Shown: one piece after another, positions 40,777-49,226 of the stretch
Layout of the letters: the number at the start of each line of letters is the position of its first letter
Numbering within the stretch: the first letter of the stretch is position 1
Source: Clostridiales bacterium
GTDB taxonomy: Bacteria; Bacillota; Clostridia; Oscillospirales; Butyricicoccaceae
Length of the DNA stretch: 51,115 nt
Assembly (NCBI GenBank): GCA_019418305.1
Contig: DYCA01000012.1
Span: 3,316 to 54,430, forward strand
Direction of reading: 5' to 3'
Translations under genes and position numbers: made by a program
The notes under the pieces: model-generated
Database searches by the model: none
The model's input: only the letters and a program-made list of their open reading frames with translations
What the model was told of the DNA's origin: nothing

Positions 40777-41240
40777 TGTATTCTCCCATAATAAAATATA
40801 AACCAAAGCGCAGCCGGTACTGTCACCAGCAGCACCACAAATGCCCAAAGATGCACGAGCAGGAACTGTGCAGCTGTCCACAACACACCTTCACCGATAA
40901 AAATGCATACGCCTACCGCTGCACACGCCGCGGCGCACACGAACACCCCCGCCGCGGCAATGTCCTTGGCGTTGCGGACAAAGCCATCGTATCCGCTGGC
41001 CTGCCGATCGCATAGCCGCTCAATGGCGGTGTTCATCAGCTCCGCACCCATGGTCAAACCAAAGCAGATACACAAAATCGCCGCCTCCGCTGCGCTTGCG
41101 TGACCCATCAGCGCAAAAACCGTCACATAAAAGGCCGTGACCATGTGCACGCGGAAGTTGCGCTCCCCATGGATGCACAGCCCCAGTCCGCGCAGCGCGT
41201 GCTGGAAGCTCTCATGCAGTTTTCTGATGTTCTTTCCCAT
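40773..41240 (-). CDS. dgkA: Diacylglycerol/undecaprenol kinase
   Basis: Small membrane kinase; in Gram-positives the DgkA homologue phosphorylates undecaprenol. The 155-residue product begins with an amphipathic HESFQHALRGLGLCIHGERN, has three membrane segments and the active-site region FGLTMGAELMNTAIERLCDR, then GYDGFVRNAKDIAAAGVF. It is slightly longer than usual at the C-terminus. It lies between ybeY (1-nt gap) and era (4-nt overlap), a common arrangement; the cdd gene often found here is missing. Confidence 0.93.
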   Translation of the reverse strand: MGKNIRKLHESFQHALRGLGLCIHGERNFRVHMVTAFYVTVFALMGHASAAEAAILCICFGLTMGAELMNTAIERLCDRQASGYDGFVRNAKDIAAAGVFVCAAACAAVGVCIFIGEGVLWTAAQFLLVHLWAFVVLLVTVPAALWFIFYYGRIQ

Positions 41241-41241
41241 A

Positions 41242-41736
41242 TCAGTTCTCTCTGGTCAGGCCGAGGAAGGTAAGGTTGTCCTCCTCCTTGGCGCGCATCA
41301 GGCGTGTGTCCTCATCGCTTCGCTCATGATCGTAGCCCAGCAGGTGCAGCACGGAATGGGTCGTCAGATATCCGCACTCGCGCGCCGGCGAATGACCAAA
41401 CTGCGCGGCCTGCTCAACCGCGCGTGTGTAGCACAGAATCATATCGCCCAGCATCACGCATCCCGAGCCAGGCTCAGTTTCGAGCTCCTCCTGCGGCACG
41501 CCGTTCAAAAAATCATACATTGGGAAGGACAGCACATCGGTCACCGCGTCTTTGTCCCGATATTCCGCGTTGAGCCGCCGAATCTCGTCGGCGTTCACCA
41601 CGGTCACGTCGATTTCCGCATCAAACGGCACGTCCTCGCTTTCGAGCACACGTTTTGCACAGGTACGAATGAGTTCGCTTACCGCCTGCTCATCCTCCAC
41701 TTCGGTTTCAAACCCGATATTGATCTGATGGCTCAT
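41242..41736 (-). CDS. ybeY: Endoribonuclease YbeY
   Basis: YbeY is a zinc RNase involved in 16S rRNA 3-prime maturation and ribosome quality control. The 164-residue product shows LNAEYRDKDAVTDVLSFPMY, LGDMILCYTRAVEQAAQFGH, and the zinc motif HSVLHLLGYDHE (H-x3-H-x5-H). AAGGGGAG precedes the ATG, and the gene overlaps the phoH stop by 4 nt. Normal length. Confidence 0.96.
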   Translation of the reverse strand: MSHQINIGFETEVEDEQAVSELIRTCAKRVLESEDVPFDAEIDVTVVNADEIRRLNAEYRDKDAVTDVLSFPMYDFLNGVPQEELETEPGSGCVMLGDMILCYTRAVEQAAQFGHSPARECGYLTTHSVLHLLGYDHERSDEDTRLMRAKEEDNLTFLGLTREN

Positions 41737-42755
41737 CGTTTCTCCCCTTTTCGGCGGAAAGCCGGGTGTTTATTGTCCTGCGTTTTGCTCCTGCCCTTTT
41801 TCCCTTCGTAGTCCGCATAGGCCTTGACGATGCGCTGCACCAGTTCATGCCGCACGACATCCTTTTCGGTCAGATAGCATTGCGCGATGCCCTCTACACC
41901 GTCGAGCACACGCAGCGCCTCCTTCAGACCGGACTGCTTGCCGTCCGGCAGGTCAATCTGCGTGATATCGCCCGTGATAACCGCCTGCGAACCAAAACCC
42001 AGACGGGTCAGGAACATTTTCATCTGCTCAGGCGTCGTGTTCTGCGCTTCGTCCAGAATAATGAAGCTGTCATCCAATGTGCGGCCGCGCATGTAGGCCA
42101 GTGGCGCCACCTCGATTGAACCGCGCTCCTGATACTTGGCGAAGTTTTCCGCGCCGAGCATATCAAACAGACCGTCGTATAACGGACGCAGGTAGGGGTC
42201 GACCTTGCTTTGCAGGTCGCCGGGCAGAAAGCCCAGCTTTTCGCCTGCCTCGACCGCGGGACGTGTCAGAATAATACGGGACACCTGCTTGTCCCGGAAG
42301 GCTGCGACCGCTGCGGCCACGGCAAGATAGGTCTTGCCCGTACCCGCAGGGCCGACGCCCATGACGATGGTATTTTTGCGAATCGCCTCCATATACCGTT
42401 TCTGGCCGAGGGTTTTGGCTTTAATCGGCTTCCCCTTGGCCGTGATGCACAGCACATCGCGGCTCATGGTGTGCACCTCGGCCTCTCGGCCATCGCGTGC
42501 CAGTCCGATGACGTACTGCACAGTCTGTGTGCCAATCGCGTCCCCGCGCGCCGCCATGGACACCAGCGCCTCGATGGTATGCGATGCTGTCTCCACATCC
42601 GCCGCCTCGCCCGAAACCTTCAGCTCGGTTCCCCGGCTAATGACTGAAACGCCCAATTCCCGCTCGATCAGTTTGATATTCTCGTCAAACGCACCGAAAA
42701 CCGCCATCAAAAGTTCGGTTCTCTCTACCTGTATTGTCTTTTCTATGGTTTGCAC
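41733..42755 (-). CDS. phoH: PhoH family ATPase
   Basis: PhoH-like (YqfA/YbeZ) ATPase, linked to RNA metabolism with YbeY. The 340-residue product has an N-terminal KH-like region (LIERELGVSVISRGTELKVS), the signature KTLGQKRYMEAI, Walker A VGPAGTGKTYLAVAAA, SRIILTRPAVEAGEKLGFLP, and Walker B DSFIILDEAQNTTPEQMK, then RLGFGSQAVITGDITQIDLP. The start is GTG at 42755 with AAGGAAAG upstream. It lies 36 nt after yqfD and overlaps ybeY. The pgpH-type HD gene often found between phoH and ybeY is absent. Confidence 0.96.
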   Translation of the reverse strand: MQTIEKTIQVERTELLMAVFGAFDENIKLIERELGVSVISRGTELKVSGEAADVETASHTIEALVSMAARGDAIGTQTVQYVIGLARDGREAEVHTMSRDVLCITAKGKPIKAKTLGQKRYMEAIRKNTIVMGVGPAGTGKTYLAVAAAVAAFRDKQVSRIILTRPAVEAGEKLGFLPGDLQSKVDPYLRPLYDGLFDMLGAENFAKYQERGSIEVAPLAYMRGRTLDDSFIILDEAQNTTPEQMKMFLTRLGFGSQAVITGDITQIDLPDGKQSGLKEALRVLDGVEGIAQCYLTEKDVVRHELVQRIVKAYADYEGKKGRSKTQDNKHPAFRRKGEKR

Positions 42756-42791
42756 CTTGCTTTCCTTGTTCTCTCCGTCTGTCGCTGTGTG

Positions 42792-44018
42792 CTATGGCGC
42801 AGTCTCGTCCTCAGATGGCGGCTGCTCCGGAATCGTGCTGTCATCGACCGCCTCAACACCGATCTGCTCGACTGCGTGTACGGTCATCTCCAGCACCGCC
42901 GCGCCGTCCTGTTCGGTGAGCGTTTCGCTGTGTTCGGTTACTGTACCGTCCATACCGGAAGCTATCTCCTCCAGCGCACGTGAGAGCATCTCGACACGCA
43001 GTTCCTCCACTGTGGCAGTTTGCGGCTCACGCTCGTAAAACACATAGGTCTGCACGACCAGCGACACCGGGAACACCACGCTGTCCGACAGACGCAGCGT
43101 TCTGGTTTCTATTATTTTATCACAGGTTCCCCCGTCAATTCCACTCCCAATATATAAATTTAACCGGTGATTTCCCAAAACCAGCGCATACTGCCGCCGC
43201 ACCTTACCCGTATATACCTTGCTCTCGGTTTCCAGAGCGCGCGCCGCCGTCACTTGATGCACCGTATACGCCTCTACCTCGCCGCGTGCATGCGTCAAGT
43301 GATAATTTCCATCCTCGCGGGTTGGCGCGACCAGACCGCTGATAAGCGTATCACCCGTTTGGACCGCGTCCCCCGCCTGCACCATCGGCTGCCCCTCCAG
43401 TGCCTTCACACTTTTGATAACGCCTTCCCGCGCAGCGACGACCTTGACAATCGCATTCTGGTCAATCTTTTCCTCGGGCGGCGTCATACCATATGCCTCA
43501 ATGGTCAGGCTGTTTCCACGAAAGTTCAGCGACAAAAATGTCATATTCGGCTGCATGCCGAGCATGGTCCAGCGGATACTGCGCGTGTCCAGCGAGCTGA
43601 TGCGCGCACCGATATGCACCCCCAGCTCTTCCAGCTGCTGCATCACCTCCGCCTCATCCAGCGCGGGGTCAATATGCGCCTCAATCGACCAGATATGCGC
43701 GCACAGCACCCAGCAAAGCAACACAAGCAGCACAAGACCGCCCCACAGCGCGGTTCGAGGCCGTAAGCGCGCCGCCCAAAACGGCATGCCGCGCCGCTGC
43801 ACGATATGTACCCGACAGCCTGTGCGCCCCATATACTGCCGCAGTGCGCGAAAATCTGCCACCGACAGCGTAGCATACATTTCATCCCACGCTGTGCGCT
43901 CCATCCGCCGCAGCATCAGACCCTTCTCGGCGCACAGATTGAGAAAGCGCGGCAGGCTTGCACCTGTCACGCGTACGCGCACCTGTCCGCGCGCCAGACG
44001 CCAGAGCCGCGCAAGCAT
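42792..44018 (-). CDS. yqfD: Sporulation protein YqfD
   Basis: YqfD is a membrane protein made in the mother cell during sporulation; its exact job is not settled. The 408-residue product begins with a basic cytoplasmic part (VRVTGASLPRFLNLCAEKGL), has one membrane helix (about 90-110, LWGGLVLLVLLCWVLCAHIW), and then IDPALDEAEVMQQLEELGVH, IRWTMLGMQPNMTFLSLNFR and a beta-rich domain that ends with an acidic tail. An AAGGGGATG site precedes the ATG. It follows yqfC by 18 nt. Confidence 0.93.
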   Translation of the reverse strand: MLARLWRLARGQVRVRVTGASLPRFLNLCAEKGLMLRRMERTAWDEMYATLSVADFRALRQYMGRTGCRVHIVQRRGMPFWAARLRPRTALWGGLVLLVLLCWVLCAHIWSIEAHIDPALDEAEVMQQLEELGVHIGARISSLDTRSIRWTMLGMQPNMTFLSLNFRGNSLTIEAYGMTPPEEKIDQNAIVKVVAAREGVIKSVKALEGQPMVQAGDAVQTGDTLISGLVAPTREDGNYHLTHARGEVEAYTVHQVTAARALETESKVYTGKVRRQYALVLGNHRLNLYIGSGIDGGTCDKIIETRTLRLSDSVVFPVSLVVQTYVFYEREPQTATVEELRVEMLSRALEEIASGMDGTVTEHSETLTEQDGAAVLEMTVHAVEQIGVEAVDDSTIPEQPPSEDETAP

Positions 44019-44036
44019 AATTTCATCCCCTTTCCG

Positions 44037-44294
44037 TCATCCCGCCGTCGTATATTCCACCGATACAATCGTCCCGGTAACCGCCAGTTCGTCAAGCGAA
44101 AGCGCTGTCAGCTCCAGCCCCGCTCCCACGATACGCACCTCGCAGCCGCTGCATTTAACCCGCAGCAACCCTTGCTCATATTCTTGAATACCGCGATGAT
44201 TCTCCACCACCACACGGCTGTTACCGATGATCTCCACGCGCGGCCGGAAGCCATGCAGATCGTCGATCAGCTCGCCCAACCCCTCATGCGCCAT
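44037..44294 (-). CDS. yqfC: Sporulation protein YqfC
   Basis: An 85-residue YabP/YqfC family protein, mother-cell expressed in sporulating Firmicutes. The sequence VEIIGNSRVVVENHRGIQEY, LRVKCSGCEVRIVGAGLELT and ALSLDELAVTGTIVSVEYT covers the whole family core. The ATG at 44294 has GGAGGAGGG upstream; longer frames to 44519 run across the promoter and are rejected. It is the first gene of the run that ends at mutS2 and is preceded by a SigE-like promoter. Confidence 0.93.
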   Translation of the reverse strand: MAHEGLGELIDDLHGFRPRVEIIGNSRVVVENHRGIQEYEQGLLRVKCSGCEVRIVGAGLELTALSLDELAVTGTIVSVEYTTAG

Positions 44295-44318
44295 GTGCGT
44301 CCCTCCTCCGTTCGGGTT

Positions 44319-44348
44319 ATTGTATGCGCCCACAGCATCAAACTTGAC
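44319..44348 (-). promoter_or_regulatory. SigE-like promoter of yqfC
   Basis: Minus strand GTCAAGTT (44341-44348), 14-bp spacer, CATACAAT (44319-44326). The -10 fits the mother-cell SigE consensus and the -35 keeps GTCA. yqfC is SigE-controlled in B. subtilis, which supports the reading. A possible CATATCCT -10 for ylbJ lies on the plus strand at 44356-44363. Confidence 0.6.
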
Positions 44349-44383
44349 AGTGCTGCATATCCTGATGCATCGGAGGTGCGTGC

Positions 44384-45427
44384 ATGAAACTCTTTTTATC
44401 CCTCGCTTTATTTGCAGCGTTCCTGCTGTTTCCCGCCGCCTGTGCCGACGGCGTGCGCGATGGTCTATCACTGGCCGCCGGGCAGGCGCTGCCCGCGCTG
44501 TTTCCTTTTTTTCTGGCAAGCGGTCTGCTAGTGCGCAGCGGACTGGCGCAAGCGCTCACCCGTCCCACCGCACGTCCGCTCGCACGCCTGTACCGTCTGC
44601 CGCCTTCTGCCGCGCCCGCCGTCATTCTCGGACTGACCGGCGGCTATCCGGTTGGAACGGCGACCACGGTCGATTTACTGCGGCAGGGCGCTTTTTCCCG
44701 CGATACCGCAGCGCGAGTCAACAGCTTCTGCAACTGCGCCAGCCCGGGTTTCTGCATCGGTCTTGCCGGTCTCGGGATTTTCGGCAGTGCGCGAACAGGT
44801 GCGATGCTGTACGGCATCCACATACTCACCGCATTGTTGACCGGTTTGCTGGTTGCGCGTCCGGCACAGGCCACCGCTGAAGGTGCAGCACCATACACAC
44901 CGGACACTATGCCGCGCCAGAGCTTTTCCGCCGTTTTTTGCGCTGCGGTACAGCAGGCAGCTGCCACCGCCTTGACCGTCACCGCCTTTCTGACTGTCTT
45001 TTGTGTGCTGCTACAGCTGGTTCAGCCAATTTTGTCGCATCTTCCTTACGGCAATGCACTCTCCGGCATGCTGGAGCTGACCTCCGGTCTGGATGCACTC
45101 CGCGCATTGCCGTTTCCTGACGGCGTGAAGCTGACACTCGTCTCCTTCCTGCTGGGCTTCGGCGGACTGGCCGTACAGTTTCAGGCGCGTGCAGTGGCTG
45201 AACCTGCCGGCCTGCCCATGGACAACTTTGCGGCCAGTAAACTGCTGCACGGCGCCATGGCAGCCGCTCTGACTGCACTGCTGACACGCATTTCTCCTAC
45301 CGCACTCCCGGCGTTCGCGCCGGTGGATAATGCACTGCAGCAGCGTCACTACCCAGTTTTCTTCCTGATATTGCTTTTAATGTTGTTTACAATTTGGTCT
45401 GGAAAAAAAGCGAAAAATAAGATATAA
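44384..45427 (+). CDS. ylbJ: YlbJ-family sporulation membrane protein
   Basis: A 347-residue integral-membrane protein of the nucleoside-recognition (Gate) group; YlbJ is a mother-cell sporulation protein. It has about eight hydrophobic segments, starting with a signal-like helix (LFLSLALFAAFLLFPAACAD). Family blocks: ALPALFPFFLASGLLVRSGL, LGLTGGYPVGTATTVDLLRQ, FCNCASPGFCIGLAGLGIFG, and LVSFLLGFGGLAVQFQARAV. A CGGAGG site precedes the ATG. Divergence from yqfC over 89 bp groups two SigE-type functions on one control region. Confidence 0.88.
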   Translation: MKLFLSLALFAAFLLFPAACADGVRDGLSLAAGQALPALFPFFLASGLLVRSGLAQALTRPTARPLARLYRLPPSAAPAVILGLTGGYPVGTATTVDLLRQGAFSRDTAARVNSFCNCASPGFCIGLAGLGIFGSARTGAMLYGIHILTALLTGLLVARPAQATAEGAAPYTPDTMPRQSFSAVFCAAVQQAAATALTVTAFLTVFCVLLQLVQPILSHLPYGNALSGMLELTSGLDALRALPFPDGVKLTLVSFLLGFGGLAVQFQARAVAEPAGLPMDNFAASKLLHGAMAAALTALLTRISPTALPAFAPVDNALQQRHYPVFFLILLLMLFTIWSGKKAKNKI

Positions 45428-45428
45428 T
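45400..45428 (+). promoter_or_regulatory. Possible promoter of the small Cys protein and carboxypeptidase genes
   Basis: TATAAT (45423-45428) overlaps the ylbJ stop; the hexamer 17 bp upstream is TGGAAA (45400-45405), a poor -35. The -10 is good, the rest weak. Confidence 0.35.
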
Positions 45429-45463
45429 GGGTCACAGAACATTGGATTGGAGTGATCTGACGC

Positions 45464-45703
45464 ATGAAGCTGAAAAAGCTGCTGCGCAAAAATATTGAAC
45501 CACGCTGTACTTATTGCTCTCATGGCACACCGCTGGCTGATGGTCAGCGTATTGCCTGCCGTCGTCGCGGCGTGGTAGACGGCACGGATCACTGCCGTGC
45601 GTTCCGATACGACCCCCTGCGCCGTGTGCCGCCCAAGCCTGCGGCTCTGCGCGGCCATTTCACCGACGCTGACTTCTCACTGGGGGATACCAATGAAAAA
45701 TAA
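45464..45703 (+). CDS. Small Cys-motif protein, conserved type, unknown function
   Basis: A 79-residue soluble basic protein. It has CTYC (about residues 15-18), then RIACRRRGVVDGTDHCRAFR, giving four Cys in a zinc-finger-like pattern, followed by YDPLRRVPPKP and an acidic end FTDADFSLGDTNEK. I recall small Clostridial hypothetical proteins with the same EPRCxYC...FRYDPLxRVPPxP layout, so it is likely conserved, though not named. Its last 11 nt overlap the start of the carboxypeptidase gene, and the ribosome site of that gene (CTGGGGGA) lies in its end. Confidence 0.75.
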   Translation: MKLKKLLRKNIEPRCTYCSHGTPLADGQRIACRRRGVVDGTDHCRAFRYDPLRRVPPKPAALRGHFTDADFSLGDTNEK

Positions 45704-47186
45704 TATACTGCGAAACCGACTCACAGCATTTGTCCTGTGCTTTATCTTATTGTTCGCTGCCGCTCCTCTGCCGCAGGCCTTTGCTGCGCCTGAGGATGAG
45801 GACACGGTTTCCGATACCACAGATACTGGCAGTGATACCGAAAGCACGGACACAGAAAACACGGATAGCACCAGCCAAGCGGATAACGCAAACATCATTG
45901 CTGCTGCACCCGGCGCGCCCACGCTTAACGCTGAAGCAGCACTGCTCATCAGCCCGGACTCCGGCATGGTACTGTACGAAAAAAATGCGGACGAGCGTCG
46001 TTACCCGGCCTCTACCACAAAAATCATGACGGCACTGCTCACACTTGAAAACGTGACCGACCTCAATGAAACAGTCACCGCCGAAGCCTCTGACTTTGAA
46101 AATGTCACCGCAGACAGCTCAAACGCAGGCATCAAACAAGGCGAGCAAGTTACAGTCAAGGATCTTCTATATGCGCTTATGCTGCCCTCGGCTAATGAGG
46201 CGGCTTACATGCTTGCCCGACATGTCGGCGGGACCTATGAAAATTTCGTCAATATGATGAACGAACGCGCTGCTGAACTTGGCTGCACAGGCACCCACTT
46301 TTCCAATCCCTGCGGCCTGCACGAGGATGACCACTACTCCACCGCACGCGACCTGTACAAGATTGGCTATGAGGCCATGAAAGATGAAACCTTTGCCAAC
46401 ATTGTGAACACCGTGCAGTATAAAATGTCCAAGACCAACATGCACGAAGAACGCATCATCTACACGACCAACATGCTGATTTTCAGTTCGTATGCCCCCT
46501 ACGCTTATCCGTATTGTCAGGGCATCAAAACCGGCCATACCTCGCAGGCAGGTAACTGTTTCGTCGGCTATGCAGAGTATGGCGACGCCAAGCTGTATTC
46601 CGTTGTCATGGGCTGCGATGACCATTCGGCCGAATATCCCGAAATTGCGGCCAGCTTCACCGATACTTCCGCCTTGTGCAAATGGGGCTTTGAAAACTTC
46701 ATCTCCAAAACGCTTGTCAAACAAGGCGATACCATCAAACAGATTAAAGTGGATCTATCCACCGATACGGACAAGCTGGTGCTGACGGCAAAAAACGATC
46801 TGGTTGCTCTTGTACCCAAGAATTTGGATATCGAGGCGCTCACGCAAGACCCCGTCATCACCGCACCGGAAAGCGTAGATGCTCCCATCAAAGCAGGCGA
46901 TGTGATTGGCAGCGTCACCTATTCCTACAACGGTATGGACTACGGCACAGTCGAGCTGGTGGCGCTCAGCGATGTGGAAAGGAGCCCCGTACTCTATTAC
47001 GCCGACAAACTGAGCAACTTCTTCCAAAGCACCGTATTTAAGGTCATCTTGATTGTGCTGGCCGTATTTGTCGTATTATATATTCTGTTCAACCTGACTT
47101 TTGGTGGTATACGCCGCCGCAAACAGCGCAAGAACCTGCGCTCACGGTATGAAAACACCAATTATCAGCGCAGACGCCGCAGATAA
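45693..47186 (+). CDS. D-alanyl-D-alanine carboxypeptidase (DacF/PBP5 family)
   Basis: Class C low-molecular-weight PBP that trims the terminal D-Ala of wall peptides outside the membrane. The 497-residue product: signal peptide 1-31 (FVLCFILLFAAAPLPQAFAA), a Ser/Thr/Asp-rich linker (32-75), then peptidase S11 with Ser107-TTK110, S166-A-N168, and K279-T-G281 in CQGIKTGHTSQAG. A PBP5 C-terminal beta domain follows, and a final membrane anchor (about 448-472, VILIVLAVFVVLYILFNLTF) with a basic tail. The ATG at 45693 is preferred over longer frames. Overlap with the small Cys gene indicates coupling. Confidence 0.93.
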   Translation: MKNNILRNRLTAFVLCFILLFAAAPLPQAFAAPEDEDTVSDTTDTGSDTESTDTENTDSTSQADNANIIAAAPGAPTLNAEAALLISPDSGMVLYEKNADERRYPASTTKIMTALLTLENVTDLNETVTAEASDFENVTADSSNAGIKQGEQVTVKDLLYALMLPSANEAAYMLARHVGGTYENFVNMMNERAAELGCTGTHFSNPCGLHEDDHYSTARDLYKIGYEAMKDETFANIVNTVQYKMSKTNMHEERIIYTTNMLIFSSYAPYAYPYCQGIKTGHTSQAGNCFVGYAEYGDAKLYSVVMGCDDHSAEYPEIAASFTDTSALCKWGFENFISKTLVKQGDTIKQIKVDLSTDTDKLVLTAKNDLVALVPKNLDIEALTQDPVITAPESVDAPIKAGDVIGSVTYSYNGMDYGTVELVALSDVERSPVLYYADKLSNFFQSTVFKVILIVLAVFVVLYILFNLTFGGIRRRKQRKNLRSRYENTNYQRRRRR

Positions 47187-47211
47187 CGTATCACTCCAAT
47201 CAACACCAAAA

Positions 47212-47248
47212 AAACAGGCAGATGTCAAAGCATCTGCCTGTTTTTTTG
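47212..47248 (+). terminator. Terminator of the carboxypeptidase gene
   Basis: Stem ACAGGCAGATG/CATCTGCCTGT (47214-47224 with 47231-47241), followed by T7. Confidence 0.92.
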
Positions 47249-47256
47249 CAAATAAA

Positions 47257-47289
47257 GCTACCAGCACGGTGTGACGCCGTACTGGCAGC
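47257..47289 (-). terminator. Terminator of the deacetylase gene
   Basis: Thirteen-bp stem GCTACCAGCACGG against CCGTACTGGCAGC with two G-U wobbles (47257-47269 with 47277-47289), followed by TTTATTTG on the minus strand. Confidence 0.65.
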
Positions 47290-47320
47290 TGAAATTGATT
47301 TTGATTTAACTACTTTGCAA

Positions 47321-49132
47321 TCAGGTAAATTCCGTCGGCGCATATGTGCCGTCCGCAATCTGCTGCGCAACCTTGTCGGTCAAACCGTTATACACAACAC
47401 CCGGCTCCAACGTAATACCCTTGACCGCCGCAAGCTCGGAAACCGTAACAAACGCATAGGTTTTATCCGTGCGTTTTTGCAGGTCGTCAATGGCCGACAA
47501 CGCACCCTCCACCGAGGTCGGATACAGGTCGTGCATCAGAACCACCGATCCATCCGCCGCATTCACAATAGCATCGTGTACGCTCTGCTTATTGCGGTTT
47601 TTCCAATCCTGCGTATCTACATTCCAGTTGATAATCGGCAGACCCAGTTCCTTGGCAACCGCCTTAACATCGCTGTTGACGCCGCCGCCAACGGGACGCA
47701 ATACCGTGGGAGGCTGTCCCGCCTTCTCTTTGATAGTATCCGTTGCGGATGAGATCTCCTTCTGAATGCCATCCTTATTCAGCCCAGTCAGATGCTGCAT
47801 CGGATGCGTCATCGTGTGGTTGCCCAGCTCATGTCCTTCGGCCACCAGCCGCGGCAGTGTGCTGCTGAACATATTGACACGGTCACCAACCATAAAGAAT
47901 GTCGCATGTGCGCCGCGTTCCTTCAGTCCATCCAGCAAATATGCCGTCAGTCCATTCGGATAGCCATTGATTGCACCGGTCGGTCCATCGTCGAACGTCA
48001 ACGCAATATACACGTCTGCATCCGGCACGTTCACATTGACCGCTTGTGTCAGTCCGCTCGTCTGACCGGACAGATAAGCCTTCTGGCTGTCAAAGCCATC
48101 CAGCGAGGTAACGGCAAAAGCAAACGAACCATCATCCAATGCTGTATACTCTTTGCCAATCACTGCGGCAAACAACGGCGCGGATACGTAAAACCGTCCG
48201 CTGTCTCCATCCGTAAAGGCACTGATATCATCGCCGCGCACACGATCCCCGTTTACCTTGGTTTTACCGTTCTCGTGCACCGTCGATTGAATGCCGTTAT
48301 ACTCTACCGTCCATTCACTATCCCCATCCGAGGAGACCGTTCCGCCCAGTGTGGTGATCGCTGCGCTGAGCGGCACATATTGCAATCCATCCCGCTCTAC
48401 CACGGCTGCACTGCGGGACTGGCCCTCTTCCTTCATCTGCCGGACCTCGCCTTGATACTGCAGCTTATCCGAATCCGTGCGCATGAGCACACTGTCAGAT
48501 GCCAGCTGTGCCTCGGACGGTCCAAGCTCGGACAGCGCTTCATCCGCAATCTTTCCCAGTTTTTCATCATCCAACGTCTTTTTCGATTGCGAAACCACAA
48601 CCAAATCGCCCATATCCGCGCCCAACTCGCCTACCTGCCAGGAGAACAACTGGCAGATATCGCGCACCGGCACATAGACTGTCCCGTCTTTCATCACGGG
48701 CGCAGTCGACATGGTTTTTGTTTCTTCATTCAACTGCGCGGTTTTACTGTTCACCTGTACGCGCAGCGTATCCTTTTGATCTGTAAGAACAGAGGTTTTG
48801 TTGCTTTCCTCCCAGGACAACTCGAGTCCCAGATTCTCACACAACGATTTTACCGACACAAAAACGTTTCCATTGCTGTCCCGATATGGCGCTGCATTGC
48901 CCAGATCGACTATTTTGCCATCTGTAAATGCACGCGCATTGTCGACTTGGTATACCAGCTGATTCCGATCCCCACCAAAAATCGCACTGGATACTCCTTT
49001 CACAATGTGAAACGCAACCGGAACCGCAACAATTACCACCAGAATCAGTGCGATCAGCACACCATAGTGGCTGTTACGGCGACGGTGTCTGTGGCGCCGG
49101 TAAGTCGTCCGGTACGCCGATTGATATGTCAT
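47321..49132 (-). CDS. Membrane-anchored polysaccharide deacetylase with copper-amine-oxidase-N-like repeats
   Basis: A 603-residue type II membrane protein. Basic N-terminus (YRRHRHRRR), one membrane helix (about 24-44, VLIALILVVIVAVPVAFHIV). A stalk of two regions resembling the copper amine oxidase N-terminal domain follows (about 60-180, with VYVPVRDICQLFSWQVGELG; about 240-345, with QYVPLSAAITTLGGTV). The NodB domain (about 375-585) has TFDDGPT (379-385), HTMTHP (439-444), RPVGGGVN (479-486), DTQDW and LMHD (532-535), so metal and catalytic residues are complete. It probably deacetylates wall glycans such as peptidoglycan. Convergent to the carboxypeptidase. Confidence 0.93.
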   Translation of the reverse strand: MTYQSAYRTTYRRHRHRRRNSHYGVLIALILVVIVAVPVAFHIVKGVSSAIFGGDRNQLVYQVDNARAFTDGKIVDLGNAAPYRDSNGNVFVSVKSLCENLGLELSWEESNKTSVLTDQKDTLRVQVNSKTAQLNEETKTMSTAPVMKDGTVYVPVRDICQLFSWQVGELGADMGDLVVVSQSKKTLDDEKLGKIADEALSELGPSEAQLASDSVLMRTDSDKLQYQGEVRQMKEEGQSRSAAVVERDGLQYVPLSAAITTLGGTVSSDGDSEWTVEYNGIQSTVHENGKTKVNGDRVRGDDISAFTDGDSGRFYVSAPLFAAVIGKEYTALDDGSFAFAVTSLDGFDSQKAYLSGQTSGLTQAVNVNVPDADVYIALTFDDGPTGAINGYPNGLTAYLLDGLKERGAHATFFMVGDRVNMFSSTLPRLVAEGHELGNHTMTHPMQHLTGLNKDGIQKEISSATDTIKEKAGQPPTVLRPVGGGVNSDVKAVAKELGLPIINWNVDTQDWKNRNKQSVHDAIVNAADGSVVLMHDLYPTSVEGALSAIDDLQKRTDKTYAFVTVSELAAVKGITLEPGVVYNGLTDKVAQQIADGTYAPTEFT

Positions 49133-49186
49133 TTTCCGTTCATTCCTTCCTACCTAATATTGATTATATATGTTCTCTATTGGTTT

Positions 49187-49195
49187 ATTATAGCA
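49187..49195 (-). promoter_or_regulatory. Extended -10 promoter of the deacetylase gene
   Basis: Minus strand TGCTATAAT (49187-49195), an extended -10 with no good -35, between the degV stop and the deacetylase start. Confidence 0.4.
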
Positions 49196-49226
49196 TTAAA
49201 ACCGGAATACAAAAGTTACAGTACCG

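Noticed and set aside
39184..40791. A 535-codon open frame on the plus strand opposite recO and era
   Set aside because: It lies antisense to two clearly conserved genes, has no ribosome site and low-complexity basic composition; long antisense frames arise from the codon bias of the real genes. The same applies to 21229-22395 (opposite murG) and 23825-24916 (opposite mraY).
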